Source of the DNA: Leishmania infantum JPCM5
Taxonomy: Eukaryota > Euglenozoa > Kinetoplastea > Trypanosomatida > Trypanosomatidae
Direction: 5' to 3'
DNA length: 64,000 nt
Assembly (NCBI RefSeq): GCF_000002875.2
Contig: NC_009399.2
Span: forward strand, 236,884-300,883
Both the position numbers and the translations under genes were made by a program. Shown here in pieces: positions 50,099-63,100 of the stretch (positions are counted from its first letter, which is position 1; each line of letters starts with the position of its first letter). Below the pieces are notes generated by a model. That model saw only the letters and a program-made list of their open reading frames with translations, was not told where the DNA came from and did no database searches.

Positions 50099-53000
50099 AC
50101 GGGAATTCTCTGCCTTCAAGAGTTGCAGCGACAGCATCCGGCTCCTTCAGCATCACTTCCCTTACAGACGACTCGTCGCGCACGTTGGCAACGCGGCAAG
50201 ATGCACGACGGCGCAGTTTCCTCGACCTGGACGATGACGTCTTCAATTACGTCTGCTCCTACGTGCCGGTCAATGACCTTCTGCGCAACGTGGCCGTCGC
50301 GAGCCACGACACGCGGCGCCGCGTTTCAGCGAACCACGCTCTCTGGCAGCAGCTCTGGATGCGATACCTGCTATTCTTTTTCAACGCCTTGATTCCAGCC
50401 ACAGCGGCAGCCGCCGACTGGGCGTCGTCGCCGGCGGCACCGACTCGTGGACGATGGGGAGTGGCGCCGCCGGACGCGATGGGCATGCTTCACACCACCG
50501 CTACAACGCCACCCAGTCATGACAGCGTCTGGCACCTCTATCACTTTCACCACTCGGCAGAGGCGAAGCCGCACGTGGTGCAGCTCGAGAAGCTGCACAT
50601 TGTGCGCGAAGACATCGCCGACCCGGCAGCCGCGGTGTCACCCACCTCGCGCTGTGCTCCCAGCGAGTTAAGAACGGCGGAGGTCCAAGCACAGCTGCTG
50701 AGCTTCGCCCAGGCGTGCGCTACACAGACGGTGGCGCGGAATCTCACGTACATGACAGCCCCGTCCTCTCCCTCCTCCGCCTCCCCGCCGCCCAGCGCCC
50801 GACCTGAAGGGGTGCCACAGGGCGAAACCTTCGCGCACGGCAGCACCTTGCATGTGCTTAAACAGCAGCAGCGGCAGGCGGATCGGCTACAACGGGTATT
50901 GCACTTCCTTCTCTCCGCCACCGGTCACCGGCCGCGCTTTCACGACCGGCTCTGGGGGGCCACCAACGACGCTGAAAGAGAGTTCATCCGGAAGGCGCGC
51001 AGAGGGGCGGCGTCCACGGACACGAAGCCGGCCAAGCGGCGAAATCCCCTGAGTCCGTCGTCGTCGCTTGCAGCGGCAGCGCCGCACTCGCCGCCAGCGC
51101 GGGTCCGCCCGATGAGCTGGATCGACGACCAAGAGACCTCTGTCAAGGTTCTTCTCTTTGACGACGACACGCGCTCCGTCGGCGACGCCGCAGCGGTGCA
51201 GGAGGAACGCTCCAAGTTGCTGGCGTCCATCGCAAAGAACTGGCGCACCGCCTACGCTTCCCACTTCTACCCATGCGTGGCGAACGGCAGTGAACCGGGA
51301 AGTCCTCTTCCGCGCTTCCCTGCGTCCAGCTTCCCCGTCTCCGCTACTGCAGCGGCGACAGCGGGTGGGGGAGCGGCGTCGCCTGTGCCCGATGCCGAGC
51401 GCAGCCGCCGGGAGCAGCAGCTAAACGGAGGACACGTCACATGGGAACAGGTGTACCGTCGTTTTCGGGACGGCAGCAGCGCCACCATTCGTAGCACCGC
51501 GCGTATGCAGCACCAGGCGGCGGCGCAGAGAGGAGATGTGGGCAGCGACGACGACGACGCGGCCATCCCCTCCTCGAGCAATCCCCTCTTCGATCTGCAC
51601 CTGCTCGGCTACGAAAAGCGCAAGCAGGTGTACGCCGCAATGCTGGCCAGCACCGTCGAGGTGCCGGAGGGCATGGGCGCGTTCTTTGGCACGTGTGTCT
51701 CCGAGTCGTTCTTGCGATGGTGGTGCTGGCGGAACCGACGACGCACGGAGGCAAGTCAGGCACTCGTGGCGCCGCCGGCCAACGCTGTCGGAGATGATCG
51801 CGGAAGGCTTCCAGTGCGACGCCACATTGCGCTCGCTCCTTTTACCGCCGCCTGCGATGACGCGTCGCCGCCGCGGTCGCTGTGGGTGGTGCGAGTGGCC
51901 GCCAGAGACCCACACGACGACATCGGGAGAGGCGAGGCGGAGGACGAGTCCGTCACCTACAGCTCCTCGTATTCGGACGTGAGCACGACGACGAGCAACA
52001 CCAGCAGCCACACGCTTGCCTCGTCCTCCATCCGCTTTTCGGAGGAAAGAGAGGAAGAGAACGAATTCAGCACAGCAGAGGATTCAAGCGAGCTCGAGAC
52101 AGCCCACGCCGTGGCCGCGGATGAAGAGCCACACGTCGCGACAGCAGAGGCATCGTCTCCGTCACAGACACCGCCTACGCCGTCCTACCACCCGCCCGTA
52201 GCGGTGCTCTTCCCCCTTCCCCACATGTTTACGTACTGGTTCATGATGCACCATGTCTCCTTCTACAGTCACCAGGTATACAGGCGCATGTGGGGTGATC
52301 AGGAACTCACCATCGCCGTGTGGAGCCGTATCCTCAGCCCCACAGGACACAGCGCTGAGTGTCGCCTCTTCTACTCGCTGCGATGTGCAACGTTTCCGCG
52401 CATGTTCACGAAAATGATGTTCACGCCTGGGGTGCTGCCATCGCTGACGCTGCAGGGAAAGATGTCGGAGCGCTCGCCGTACTGCTCCCCGTCGTCGTCG
52501 TCGGCATACGACTCGCAGTCGTTATCTGCTGATGCCGACGGTAATGCCGGCAGCACGCCCGGGTCGTCGTCCGCGTCGACGGGTGACAAACCGGTGGACA
52601 GTCGGCAAATCTACGACCTCTTCTGGACCGGCTTTGGGCGTGTGGAGGTGGACTCTGGGCCGACCATCTCACGGTCGAACATGGTGCGCCTGCGCATCGC
52701 GCTCGGGCTGCCGGTCGACTTTCCAATGGGGCTTCTGTGGAATGTGGTGATGTTCGCCTCAGGCATTGGCCCTCTCATTCTTAAAGAGCACCGGCACTCT
52801 CTTCACTTCAACTACGCCAAGACATTCACCGACGTCGTGGCGGACGAGTTCGGTGAGCTCGCGTGCTTCGGCCTCGGTGCCCAGTCGCCCAGCAGGAGGA
52901 ACGACTCCACAGCGATGGCGAACCCGCTCGATGCAGAGGCGGTAATGTGGGGGCGACACGCCGTATCCGCAATGGCACCCGCAGTGGGGCAGGGGCAGGT

Positions 53001-53208
53001 CGTACGAACCGCCGGCAACAATCAAGAGACGCCCGAAGCTGACGAACAAGCGGTGAATGAACTGGATCCTGCACATCACGACACCTCTTCCGACCCGACA
53101 CCTCTCACGGGCATCACAAACTGGTCGTGGGACCTGGACTCCGAGTTTAGCAGTGACGAGGCCTACTGGTCACTTCCCGGCAGCGACGTCTCCTCCGGAT
53201 ACCAGTGA
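50099..53208 (+). CDS. F-box domain protein, 5' end in gap
   Basis: The frame is open from the gap edge to TGA 53206-53208, at least 1,036 codons. There is no in-frame ATG before the F-box, so the start lies in the gap. Near the visible N-terminus (bases 50218-50370), 'FLDLDDDVFNYVCSYVPVND', 'LLRNVAVASHD' and 'HALWQQLWMRYL' match the F-box pattern (LPxELLxxIxxYLPxxDLLxxxxVxxxW...LWxxL). F-box proteins recruit substrates to SCF ubiquitin ligases through SKP1. The middle is Ser/Ala/Glu-rich and probably disordered. A conserved-looking C-terminal region has 'MFTYWFMMHHVSFYSHQVYR' (about 52225) and 'LPVDFPMGLLWNVVMFASGI' (about 52710), which I do not recognise. Substrate unknown. Confidence 0.8.
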
Positions 53209-54165
53209 CCCCCCCTCCCGAACTTGATGACGGCGCGCATTGCAATAGTGAGCTCATAAGCACCGCTGAGTGATACCTCTGTTTCACTGCCTTGTACCAC
53301 GTCAATCGTTTCTGTTTCGTGCGCATGTAAGCATCGGGAGAGGCGAGGGAAGCACCCCGTTGCGTGTATGTGTGTGTGCGTGCCGCGTCAACGTGATTGA
53401 ATGAGCTGGGGAGAGGGAAGAGGAATCAGCGAGAGTGCGTAAAAGATGGGTGAAGGGCCGGGGGGAGGCAACGATGGGCGCGTCTGCGCGTCTTCTCCGT
53501 CAGTCCACCGCCCCCCCCTCTCCCCTCCCGTCTACCTCAGGGCAGGCACATATCACCCATGTCCTCCCCTCCCCATCCGGCCACGCTTGCTTTACGTGCA
53601 AAATGCTGCCCAATTACCAGCGCATAAAAAAGTAGAAGCAACTACCCGGTCATCGCAGCGATGCACGAGATGAACTCGATCGCGAGGGCGCGCCAGCCCT
53701 TCCGCCTACTGTGGATTTCGCTCCACACGTACAAGCACACCAATGATGGGAAGACACCACCAAGGCCGCAGAAGCACGCGTTTTGCAGGGGACGCTCAAC
53801 CCTGTACCGCACGCACACGCAGCCTTCTCGCAGGTGCTGGTGCACCGGGGCGCTCTCTCCAGAGTACGGTGGGTGGTGTTCAAGTCCAGCGAGCCAAGTT
53901 AAACGGGCGTTCCCGGCTGCTCCCTTGTGTGTGTGTTCCCATGTTTTCGTGTTCGTTACCGCTGTGTTGCTCTCTCTCTCTCTTTCCCCCTCTCCTCGCC
54001 GTCTGTCGTGCGACTGCGCTATGCACGTCCCCACCACCTCTCGTCTCTCCATGTCGTCTGTGGTTTTGGTGCATCCATATCATTGCCGCGTGCAGAGCCC
54101 GCACCGCAGAAACTCTGTGTTGGTACACACGTATACAAGCACACAAGGGCGAGTGCGCGTATGGT
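53209..54165. other. Spacer / leader of the giant PPR-like gene
   Basis: UTR-like sequence with one strong pyrimidine block at 53964-54000. The first AG after it is at 54094-54095. The giant reading frame is open from 53674, but upstream of about 54100 it reads as UTR translation. An out-of-frame ATG at 54161 opens a 28-codon ORF ending at 54247 and overlaps the chosen start at 54166. Confidence 0.65.
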
Positions 54166-57100
54166 ATGCGTGCAAGCCGCACCCCGCACCCCCTTCATCG
54201 CCTCTCCCTCGCCCCGTCGATCCGTCCGCAGAAGCCGTTTCTTGTAGTGGCGCCCACCAACCTTGACAATGACCCGCACGGCATCGCTTCTCGTCGCGCG
54301 CCTGTAGCATCTCAGTTGCCCATTCGGGAAGCTCTCGCCGCGCCTTTCACTGTGCGGTCGTTGTACACGCCGGTTCGCGGACTCCGCCCTGAGTGTCGAA
54401 CCGTCCGATGTGCGAGCAGCAGCAGCAGCCAGGATGTGGGTCATGTGAACGACTATGACTTAGCTGCTGATGTGGTTGAAGTGCGGCCTATTCGCACCAT
54501 GCAAGACCTGCACACCACGCTACTGGGGTTTGCCCGCGCTGCGGCGACGCCGTTCACGTCGCGCCAAGCATCCTTGCCGCACAAAGTAAGGGCAGCGGCG
54601 TGGTCGTCGTCGTCATCATCAGCAGCAGCAGCAGAGATGCACAGAGAGGTCGTACTCCACTCGACACTACTCCGCGACTCCAGCAGCCAGTCTTCCGTTC
54701 CAGTTACCACCCCGGAAGGTCGTCAGGCGAACTCGTTTGCCGCGTCTGCGGTGCCGAACGGCGAGCGTCACCTTCTTCACCGCCTCCTCCTGCATCGCCG
54801 CGAAGGGCGACGGCGCGAACGTGACGCTGCCTCACGGAACGCGGCAGATGGCCCCGGCTTTCCGCCGTCCTCGTCTACACGGGAGGCGATGTCTGCGTCA
54901 ACGCCGGCATCGACGCCAACCTTTACGGGGGCACCATGGTACCGTGCCTTCCAGCTGTTCAGTGAGGCGGTTCAGCAGCACCACGTGTCGCCAACGGCGC
55001 AACACTTCAACCTGCTTCTATACATTGCCCAGCAGCACGCACTATGGGGCCGGGTGGACGACGTGGAAGAATTTTGGGCGCGTCTGCTGTCTTCTGTGCA
55101 GCAGCTGCGACGAGAGAAGATGCGTGACAAGCGAAGGGCGGAGCAAGCGGAATGGAAAGGCGGGGAGAGGGTCGGACGACACAGGACGACGCCAGAGTTG
55201 GCGCAGCTCACGTCGTCGTCTCTATCGACACACACACCACCAGCATCGGCGTCACCGTCATCCTCCATCGCCACCCCCACCCCTGCCATAACGGCAGCCG
55301 CTACGACGCGGCAGATGGACGAGCTGAACGAGATGGAGCAGGCCCTCATGCCCAACGCGCAGACATATGAGTTGCTGCTCGGGGGCGCGCTGGCACGGGG
55401 AATGTGGGGCCGCGCACTGGAGTACTGTGCACTGCGCACTCGCAGTGGCGTTGCGATGATGACCGACGTCTCAGTGCGTCAAGTACTGCAGGCGTACATT
55501 CTTGCAGGGGCATCTGGCGCCGTCACTCACGCCACCAGGTCCCACACAGAGGCATCGCCATCGAGTCCCGCGCCGTATCGACCGAGGACAGATGAACGAG
55601 GACAGCTCCTTCGCGCGGCGGCGCAACCGCAGCGCAGCAGCAACCACTCCACCGCTCAAGGCGGGTCTGCACAACAGTCTTATTGGTCCGCCGCGTTACA
55701 TTTTTTTCGGAGAAGCTTCCACCGAGTCTCCAGCATGCATACGGTGTGGTGCATGGTAACGCTGCTGCACCGCGCTAACCACCCGGCAGAGCTTGTGCGT
55801 GTGGTCAGAGAAGATTGCGAACGGTTGGTGCAGAGATCCCTACGATCCCTTGCCGCTCATGCGTTGACCTCCGTCGAGAGAGCGGCACTGTTGCAGACGC
55901 TAAAGATGGTGAGTGACGCGGCTTGCGAGCTCGGCGACTGGTGCACAGCCCTGCAAATGCTGCGCGAGGCTGTGGAGCTGCGCCATCAGCTGCTCTCTGA
56001 GCGCACTGCATTGTTGGAACAGCTCTGGGGTGTGCCACACCCGTCAGGCGAGGCGGGCATGCCGTTTGCCGCTGTCGCGGGCGGAGACGCTGCAAGTGGG
56101 GCCCCAGGTGCACCGCTGTCTCACACCACCACTCAGCATCTTGCATCACCGGACCTGATTGGGGCCGGGAGCAGCGACGAGGACGCCCGTCTCGATGAGG
56201 TGCATCTTTCCCAGTATGTTCTCAAGAACACCCTCCACACACTACGGCGCGTGCGCCGCTACGCGCAGGTGATCGATCTGTACAGGGACACCCCGGGCCC
56301 ACCTGCAGCAGCCGTTGATGCGGCGGCGGGCGCAGCACGCGAGGAAGAGGATGACGATGGCACTGTGGTGTGGCGAAGCATGTGGACGCCGAGTGCGGTG
56401 GGCTACGTGGCGCAGGCAGCGCTGGCGGTGCGAGATCTGGGCTTACTTCTGGAGCTCTGCGGACTGACACCCCACGGTTTGGAGATTGCGACGGGCAACG
56501 CAGCAGTGAGCTTGAGCACCCCTACCGAGGTCTACGATGCCACCCTGCGCCTTATCCAGTACCACATTGTCCGCCAGCGCTGTGAGGAGGAGAAGTCGGG
56601 CGTGGGCCCGAGCACGGCTGCCACAGCAGCAAAGGGACGCGATAGGTTGCAGTGGGATGTCCTCTCGCAGCGCGTGTACGGCGTGTACCGCAAACGTGCC
56701 CTTCGCACGCTCGCGGAGGAGACGTCGCCGTTCCACGTGTACCTGGAGCGCACGTGCCATGCGTTGTCGAGTGGGGGTGAAGGTCGTGCAGCCGTCGCGC
56801 GCAGCGCGACAGCAGTGGCTGCGGTAGCTGAGTTTGATGCACCACTTCTCTCCTCCTCGCACAACTCACTCATACAGCTTCTAGCGCAGTCCCTCCAGAG
56901 CGGCGTCGATTCTTCAACTGTCACCACCTCCCTTCAAGAGGAGGCACTGAAGCAACTGCAGCGCATCCGCCGTCCCGACACCCTGGCCATCGCACTTGTC
57001 ATGGACATTTTACGCGTCGAAGCATTCCAGCGCCGCTTCTCCGGCGAGGAGGCGCAGTCGCTGCTTGCAGCAGTCCAGCAAGTGTTAGACACCATTCTAG

Positions 57101-60100
57101 CGGAGCAGCACATCGAGTCCATCCAGCTGCTGTCAATGTCGCCGCATGGCTCAGCTACTCACGGGCCCAACGGCAGCGGCAGCGCACAGTCACAGCAGTC
57201 ATTGCGCTACCATCGCTGCCGGTCAGGCTCCGCCTCCCTCGCCGCCTCCAGACCTGGCGCGGCAGAAGTCGGCTCGAAACTCACGCCAGCGCAGCTCGCG
57301 TCTCTCTCCACGCTTACTGCCGCTGCCGTTCACATGAGCTTCGACATTCTGGCGCGTGTGCAGCCGCTGACCCTGCTGGCGTACATTCCCGCCTGTGTGG
57401 AGCTGGCGTGGTTGCCCAGCGCTGCAGCGCCGGCACAGCTGCAGCTTGCACAACAGGCGGTCGTGCAGTGGGCAGACGAAGAGCTCAAGAGGGGTGCCAT
57501 TCTTGCCGCCGAACCTCAGCGCGCCGCCATGGCCCAGATGAGGTCTGCTGCTAATGGCATTGTCGGCAGTGGTGGCGCTGCTGCTACGCGCAGTGACGCG
57601 ATGGACGCCAGCCCAGCCGCGATTCAAGCAAGTGGGAGAAGCGCCGTGGCGCACTTTGTGCTCACGTACACACAGTTCTTCTCTCGCAAGGCGATTACAT
57701 CTAGTGGGACTCCACCACTCGTCGCGGGGTCGTCCACCGCGGCGGCGGCAGCGAGTGGTCGCGCTGTGCTGGACGCCGCTGCCCAGATACTGGTGCAGCT
57801 TCAGCGAAGCAAGCCGGGTCACCCGCCCACCGCTGCCATGTCTGCATTCATCTCAGCCCTTCGACACGCGTGGACGGTGAAGACATCCCCTGCCCATGGA
57901 CCGCTGCCTCTCGAGACGACGTTGCTGCACAATGCGGAGCTGGAGCCGGTGGTAGTGACCTCTCTCAACGCGGTGGTGCAGCAGGTGGGTGCGTCCACGG
58001 TGGGTCGCTGGACCATGTGGGGCGACTGCGTCGACATGCTCATGACCTACATGGACTCACCGCTCGCCACTACGCGGCGACGAGGGACACAAATGGAGAA
58101 GGGGCCAGCGGCGGTGATGCAGTCTCGCCCTGATTCGTGGAGACGGGCAGAGGCGACGTACGAGACCTTGCGTGTGCTCCACATGTTCATCCGCCTGTGC
58201 GACAAGGCCGAAACGGGGTTCGTGGAGCGCGTGACGATGGACTGGCTACTGCTCGGCGCCGATAGTACGCGTAGCAGCAGCACCGGAGGCGGTGAATGTG
58301 CTTATCGTGAAAGCAGCGATAAGGACGCATCGCGGCACAGCATGGTCATCACGCCGGTGGAACACCTGCGGTGCTTGTGCGAACTTGCTCACAAGCAGCT
58401 GCGTCGCGCTCCGCCGGCGCCGCACGAGCCTTTTTCACCGCCAGAGCTGGAGTCGATGCAGCTGCTGCTGGATGCACTGACATGGGCGTGTCGGCGGCAG
58501 GCGAAGCCTCTCGTGCGCCGATTGTACGGGACTCTTGCCCCGTGGCTCGACACACTCCTTCAGGATGCTGCCCTGCCGCCACCGCCACCGCCAACAAGCC
58601 GCGCTCGGTCTGTCGCTGCCGGTGCTGAGTCAGCTGTAGAAAAGGGGGAGCTGCTCCATCAGCAGCTGAGCCGCCTGCGTGAGACGGCACTCACTGCGTG
58701 CATGACAGTGGCGCAGTGTCTCTCAAGCGGACCTCGTGTGGAGGTGTTGCAGGATTGGCAGCTGCAGCTTCGCGCACTTCGGCAGCTGACCAATCAAGGA
58801 AACGGCCCAGTCCCACTATCGGACTTCGGCAGCCAGCGGAAGGCGGCGGCTCTCATCGATGGTATCGCCGCCGTCGCCGTTAAGCTGAAGCGAACCTGGC
58901 GCTACCTCCTGACGGAGCTCGCCCTCGACAGTCACCGAGCGGTCTGTGAGGCGCGCCGGCGGCGAAGCGCATCATCGTCACTGCAGCCTTTGCAGCTGCC
59001 AGAAGCCGTCCTGCGCCACAGGAAAGATGTTGAAGACGCCGCTGAGTCATTTGCGGCGTGGTGCAGCGCAGAACTGCTGCCACGGCTGGTCCTCTCGTGC
59101 TTGCGTGCATGTGTCGAGCATGAGGCGCTTAGAGGTACCGCGCCTACCATCGCGCCACCACCCGGTGCGACGCCTTCGTCGCCGCGTGCCCTTGTGACGG
59201 CGGCATTGCACAAGGTGGTCGACGCCGTTTGGGATGTCGACTTCGCTGCCTTTGTGTGGAAAGTTAACTTTTGCGCACGCGAGGGGGTCGATGACGATGG
59301 CGCGCGCGTGCAGACGCTGGCAAGGCTGCGCACTCGCGGCTATCGCACCCTCAGCATGGAACTCTGCTGGCCAAATCCGGACGGCGCATCACAGCGGCTG
59401 GCACGTCACCTCCATATTTGGATCCTCTTCGCCGTTCACGGCGCCCCGGTGCGGGCGGCGGTGGCAGCGCTTTGCCGCGACCTTGCCACCCTCGACGTCT
59501 TTCAAGGCACACGGCGTGCCACGGCATGTGCGGCCGCTCAGTCAGGTGAATCAGCGGCCGGCTGCACCGCCACCGCGGCCTCGTCGATGCCGTTCTTTCT
59601 CTTCTTCGCACAGGAGGTCGACACGCTCACCGAGGCGAAAGTTGCCGAGGCGCTTTCCTATGCCAGCTGTGCCAACTCCGCTGCCAGCGCCGCTGCTGCT
59701 CCTGCTGCCGGCATCGATGGCTCATCATCGCATGTGGCGGAACTAGCGCGGATGGCAGACGGCCGCACTGCTATGGAGCACCTCACGAAGCCCCTGGCGC
59801 ACTACACCCCGTCGGTGCTGCGCGTCGTGCAACAGGCGGCGCAGTGGGTGCTGTACCTCACTCTCTGCGAAGGTACGACGGACGTGCAGGCCGCTGGAGG
59901 AGTCGCGGAGGCGGTTCACGCGCATTCGTCTTTCCTTTTGTCCGTGGTGGCTCAGAAACCTCGATCTGTGGGCTGCGCTGCCACGGGCCGCGCCGCCCTT
60001 CCTTCTGCGCTGCTGCTGCGTCGTTGCCTGGCCTGGACAGGGCAGGCGCACGCCTACCATGCTCTCCTGCGTGTGATTGAGGCGACGGCGCATGAGACGC

Positions 60101-63100
60101 TGAGGGAGCCAGAGGCGGTCGTGTACGTCTTTCGCTATATGGAGCGACTTGGCCGCGCAGCAGAGGGTGCAGACGCGGCAACGGGAGACGGCGAGACCAT
60201 TCTAAGCCCCAGCCCCGTGGAGGCGTTTCTGGCCTTCTACATGAGCTCTAACACTCTGCGCCGCGCGTCGCCAGTGAGTGAGCGGGTATGTCTCGCTGCT
60301 CTGCTCGCATGCGCCGCGAACATGCGCAGAGACGACGCGGCGGCGTCGCCACCCACCGTTGACCTCCTCACGTTGCTCACCGCCTTCACCCACGTCGTCT
60401 CGGACCTCCTTGTCACCGAGTGGCAGCAGGGCCGCCTCTCCCCGCATCAGTCCGCTGTCTTGACGGAGTGGATGCTACGATTTCTCTGGGGAGGGGTACC
60501 GGTTTCGCCGATGGACGCAAGCACCGCCTCTCTGGAGCGCTACGGGGTTGTCACTGCTGCGGCCGCCGATGGCAACGTCGCCGTCGTCGCCTCCGCAGCA
60601 TTACCGCTGCGCAGGGCCTCGATGCAGTGGCTGCTCGTGACGCGTGGCACCATTGTGCCCCCGCCGCTACGGGACGAAGGGGCTGAAGCATCGAAGCTAT
60701 CTGCTTGCGCGGCGGATGATAGCGCACCACAAACACCACCATCACAAGCTGCTGCTTCTGCGGAGCGCATTGCCTCTCTCGTGACAGCGCTGGACCGGGC
60801 AAGCCAGCGTTTTGCAGCATGTTTAGGTGGGGTGGTTGTATCGCCTAGCGCAGCAGCTGCACTACGCGGCGACTCCTCCAGTATGTTATCAAGGGAGAGC
60901 CTGGCCAGTGAGCTGCCGCCGCGCCATCTGTCCATAAGCTCTCCATCTGCTGATGCGAATCTCGTCCGCACGGTGCTACAGCAGCTTTCCACCCGGCACG
61001 CCGCTCAGCAGCTGCTGCACCGCTACCAAAGCTCTCGCGGTGCGCTGCGTTCGCCGGTGCGGGTGCGGGACACGGAGGCGGAGGTGCTGGTGCAAGTGCT
61101 ACCGGAAGACGCACGCGATAGCGCCAAAGCGACCCTGCGAGGCGGTGCGGACCCTGCCGCCTCCTACGACAGCGACTCGGCGCGTGAGGCCTCGAGGAAG
61201 ATGGCAAGAAACCACGCTCGACGGTCGGTGCGGCTGACCCCTGCAGCGAATGAGGAAGAGGCAGCGGAGCTGGAGAGCTGGCTAGACGCGGCCGTTGCAA
61301 GTCTGACATCCACGACACCGGGCCTCGCGCCCCCACCGCCTCTGCCAGTGATATTGCGGTGTTCAGAGCAGGAAGGAGGTCGCACTTGGAGAACACTTTA
61401 CATGCAGCTCCTATCCGTCACCAAGAACGTGCATCAAGGCCGCGAGGAGAGGACGCACAGCGCGGCACGCGCGTCAGAAAGCCTGCACAACCTCGACGGC
61501 TACGTTCGGCGTCGCGCTGTCATGCTGCGCCCTGCGTTGCTGCGGTTGATGTCGAATCTGGCTGGCACCTCCAGTCGTCTCGATCCAGCGTCCCCCAGCC
61601 CAGATAATGGCGTCGGCCCGTGTGTGTGCTCGCTACTTCTTATGTGCTATGTTCTACTCCCACTGCGGTCACTACGGCCGCCGCCGTCGCTGGCGGAGGT
61701 GTTGGCAGTGGTGCGTCAAGAGTTGTGGAGGCTTCTCGTCACCTGTAGCAGTGCGAGCGGAGCGGGCGAGTGCGCGCCGCACGTATTTGGATATCTTCCC
61801 CGCACCCCTTACAACGCGCTCGTACAGCTCTGTGTGCGTCCGTTGATGCTCGAAGCACTCCCACAACTCCGCCTCCCCACCTTCGCCAGCAGTGAGTCCG
61901 GGGCAGCGGCGTTTGAGGCCGTCGCATTTGGGCTTCTTCTGGTGCACCGCGTGAGCGCAGACGTGGTTGAAATCCGAGCGCTTTCCTCCACCTTGGCGGA
62001 TACGGCGGCGATATACGCATCTCACCGCAGCACGGTTCCAGACGCGAATGCCGTGAACACGCTGCAGCAGACCGCACGCGAGCTTCTCCACCTCGCTGGT
62101 CAGGAGCTTTACCATCTTCACACCAGCTTCGGCTTAGCGGCATCTTCGCCAGAGCTACTGCAGATGCTGTATAGACGGCTCGTGCGTGCCTGGATGCAAG
62201 CGGGGGTCTTGCTCGGCGACGCGCGCTCGCTACTGTGGTGTGGCCAACGCCTCACCGCTTGGTCGCTGCAGAAGCAGCAGGAAGCGACAGCGTTGGCGTG
62301 GATCGCCGAGGGATACGGTGCGGTGTCAGCCAGCACCGCGCAGTCCAGTGAAGTGGTCGAAGCTGATGCTGCTACGGAGTGGCTGTGCGTGCTACCTGTC
62401 GCTGTGTTACTTGCGGCGGTCTGCAGTCCCGCCCTCCGCAGCAGCACAAGGATAAGCGAGGCGCTGTCGTCGCTTGCCTCTGTGCTGCCTCTTCCCCAAA
62501 GTATCCGCGACACCGCTTCCAACAGCCAATACAGCAGCGTTGTGGTTGCGGCGGACGAGTATGTCAGCTTGTTTCGCCACTGGCAGCAACTGCTGCAGGG
62601 ACATGTGACTGAGGCGGCCAGCAGGTATCGTGGTTGTCACCATCAGCACTGGCTTTCGTGTCACAGTCCTTTCGCCGTCATCCTTCACGGCAGCGTGCCT
62701 GCCAATGCGACTCCGGCACTCATGGAAGAGGTGCGTCGGCAGGTCGAGGAGTACCTCGCCGGTTCAGCGACCTGGTATCCGCCGCAGTCGCAGCAGGTCA
62801 CACCCGTGTCCTCCGACGTGGCGCCAGCTCTCGGAGGCGGCGACAGCAGCAGCAGCAGCAGCAGCAGCAGCCATGCCACGATCGCTGCTGCTGACCTTTG
62901 TGCAGCCTTTCAATGTGTAAAGGACGCCAGTGAAAGTGACATGCGAGCCTTTATGCGACTCGAGGCGGCGAAGCGCGCTCCTGGCGGCGAGGGCGTTGTC
63001 AGGGGGGCGCTGAAGAAGGCGCTGGAAGTGCAAGCGGCGTGGCGCCTCATTCATCGTGCAGCGCTGCAGGAGCGTCAGCAGTGCGGCTCAGGGAGCGGTG

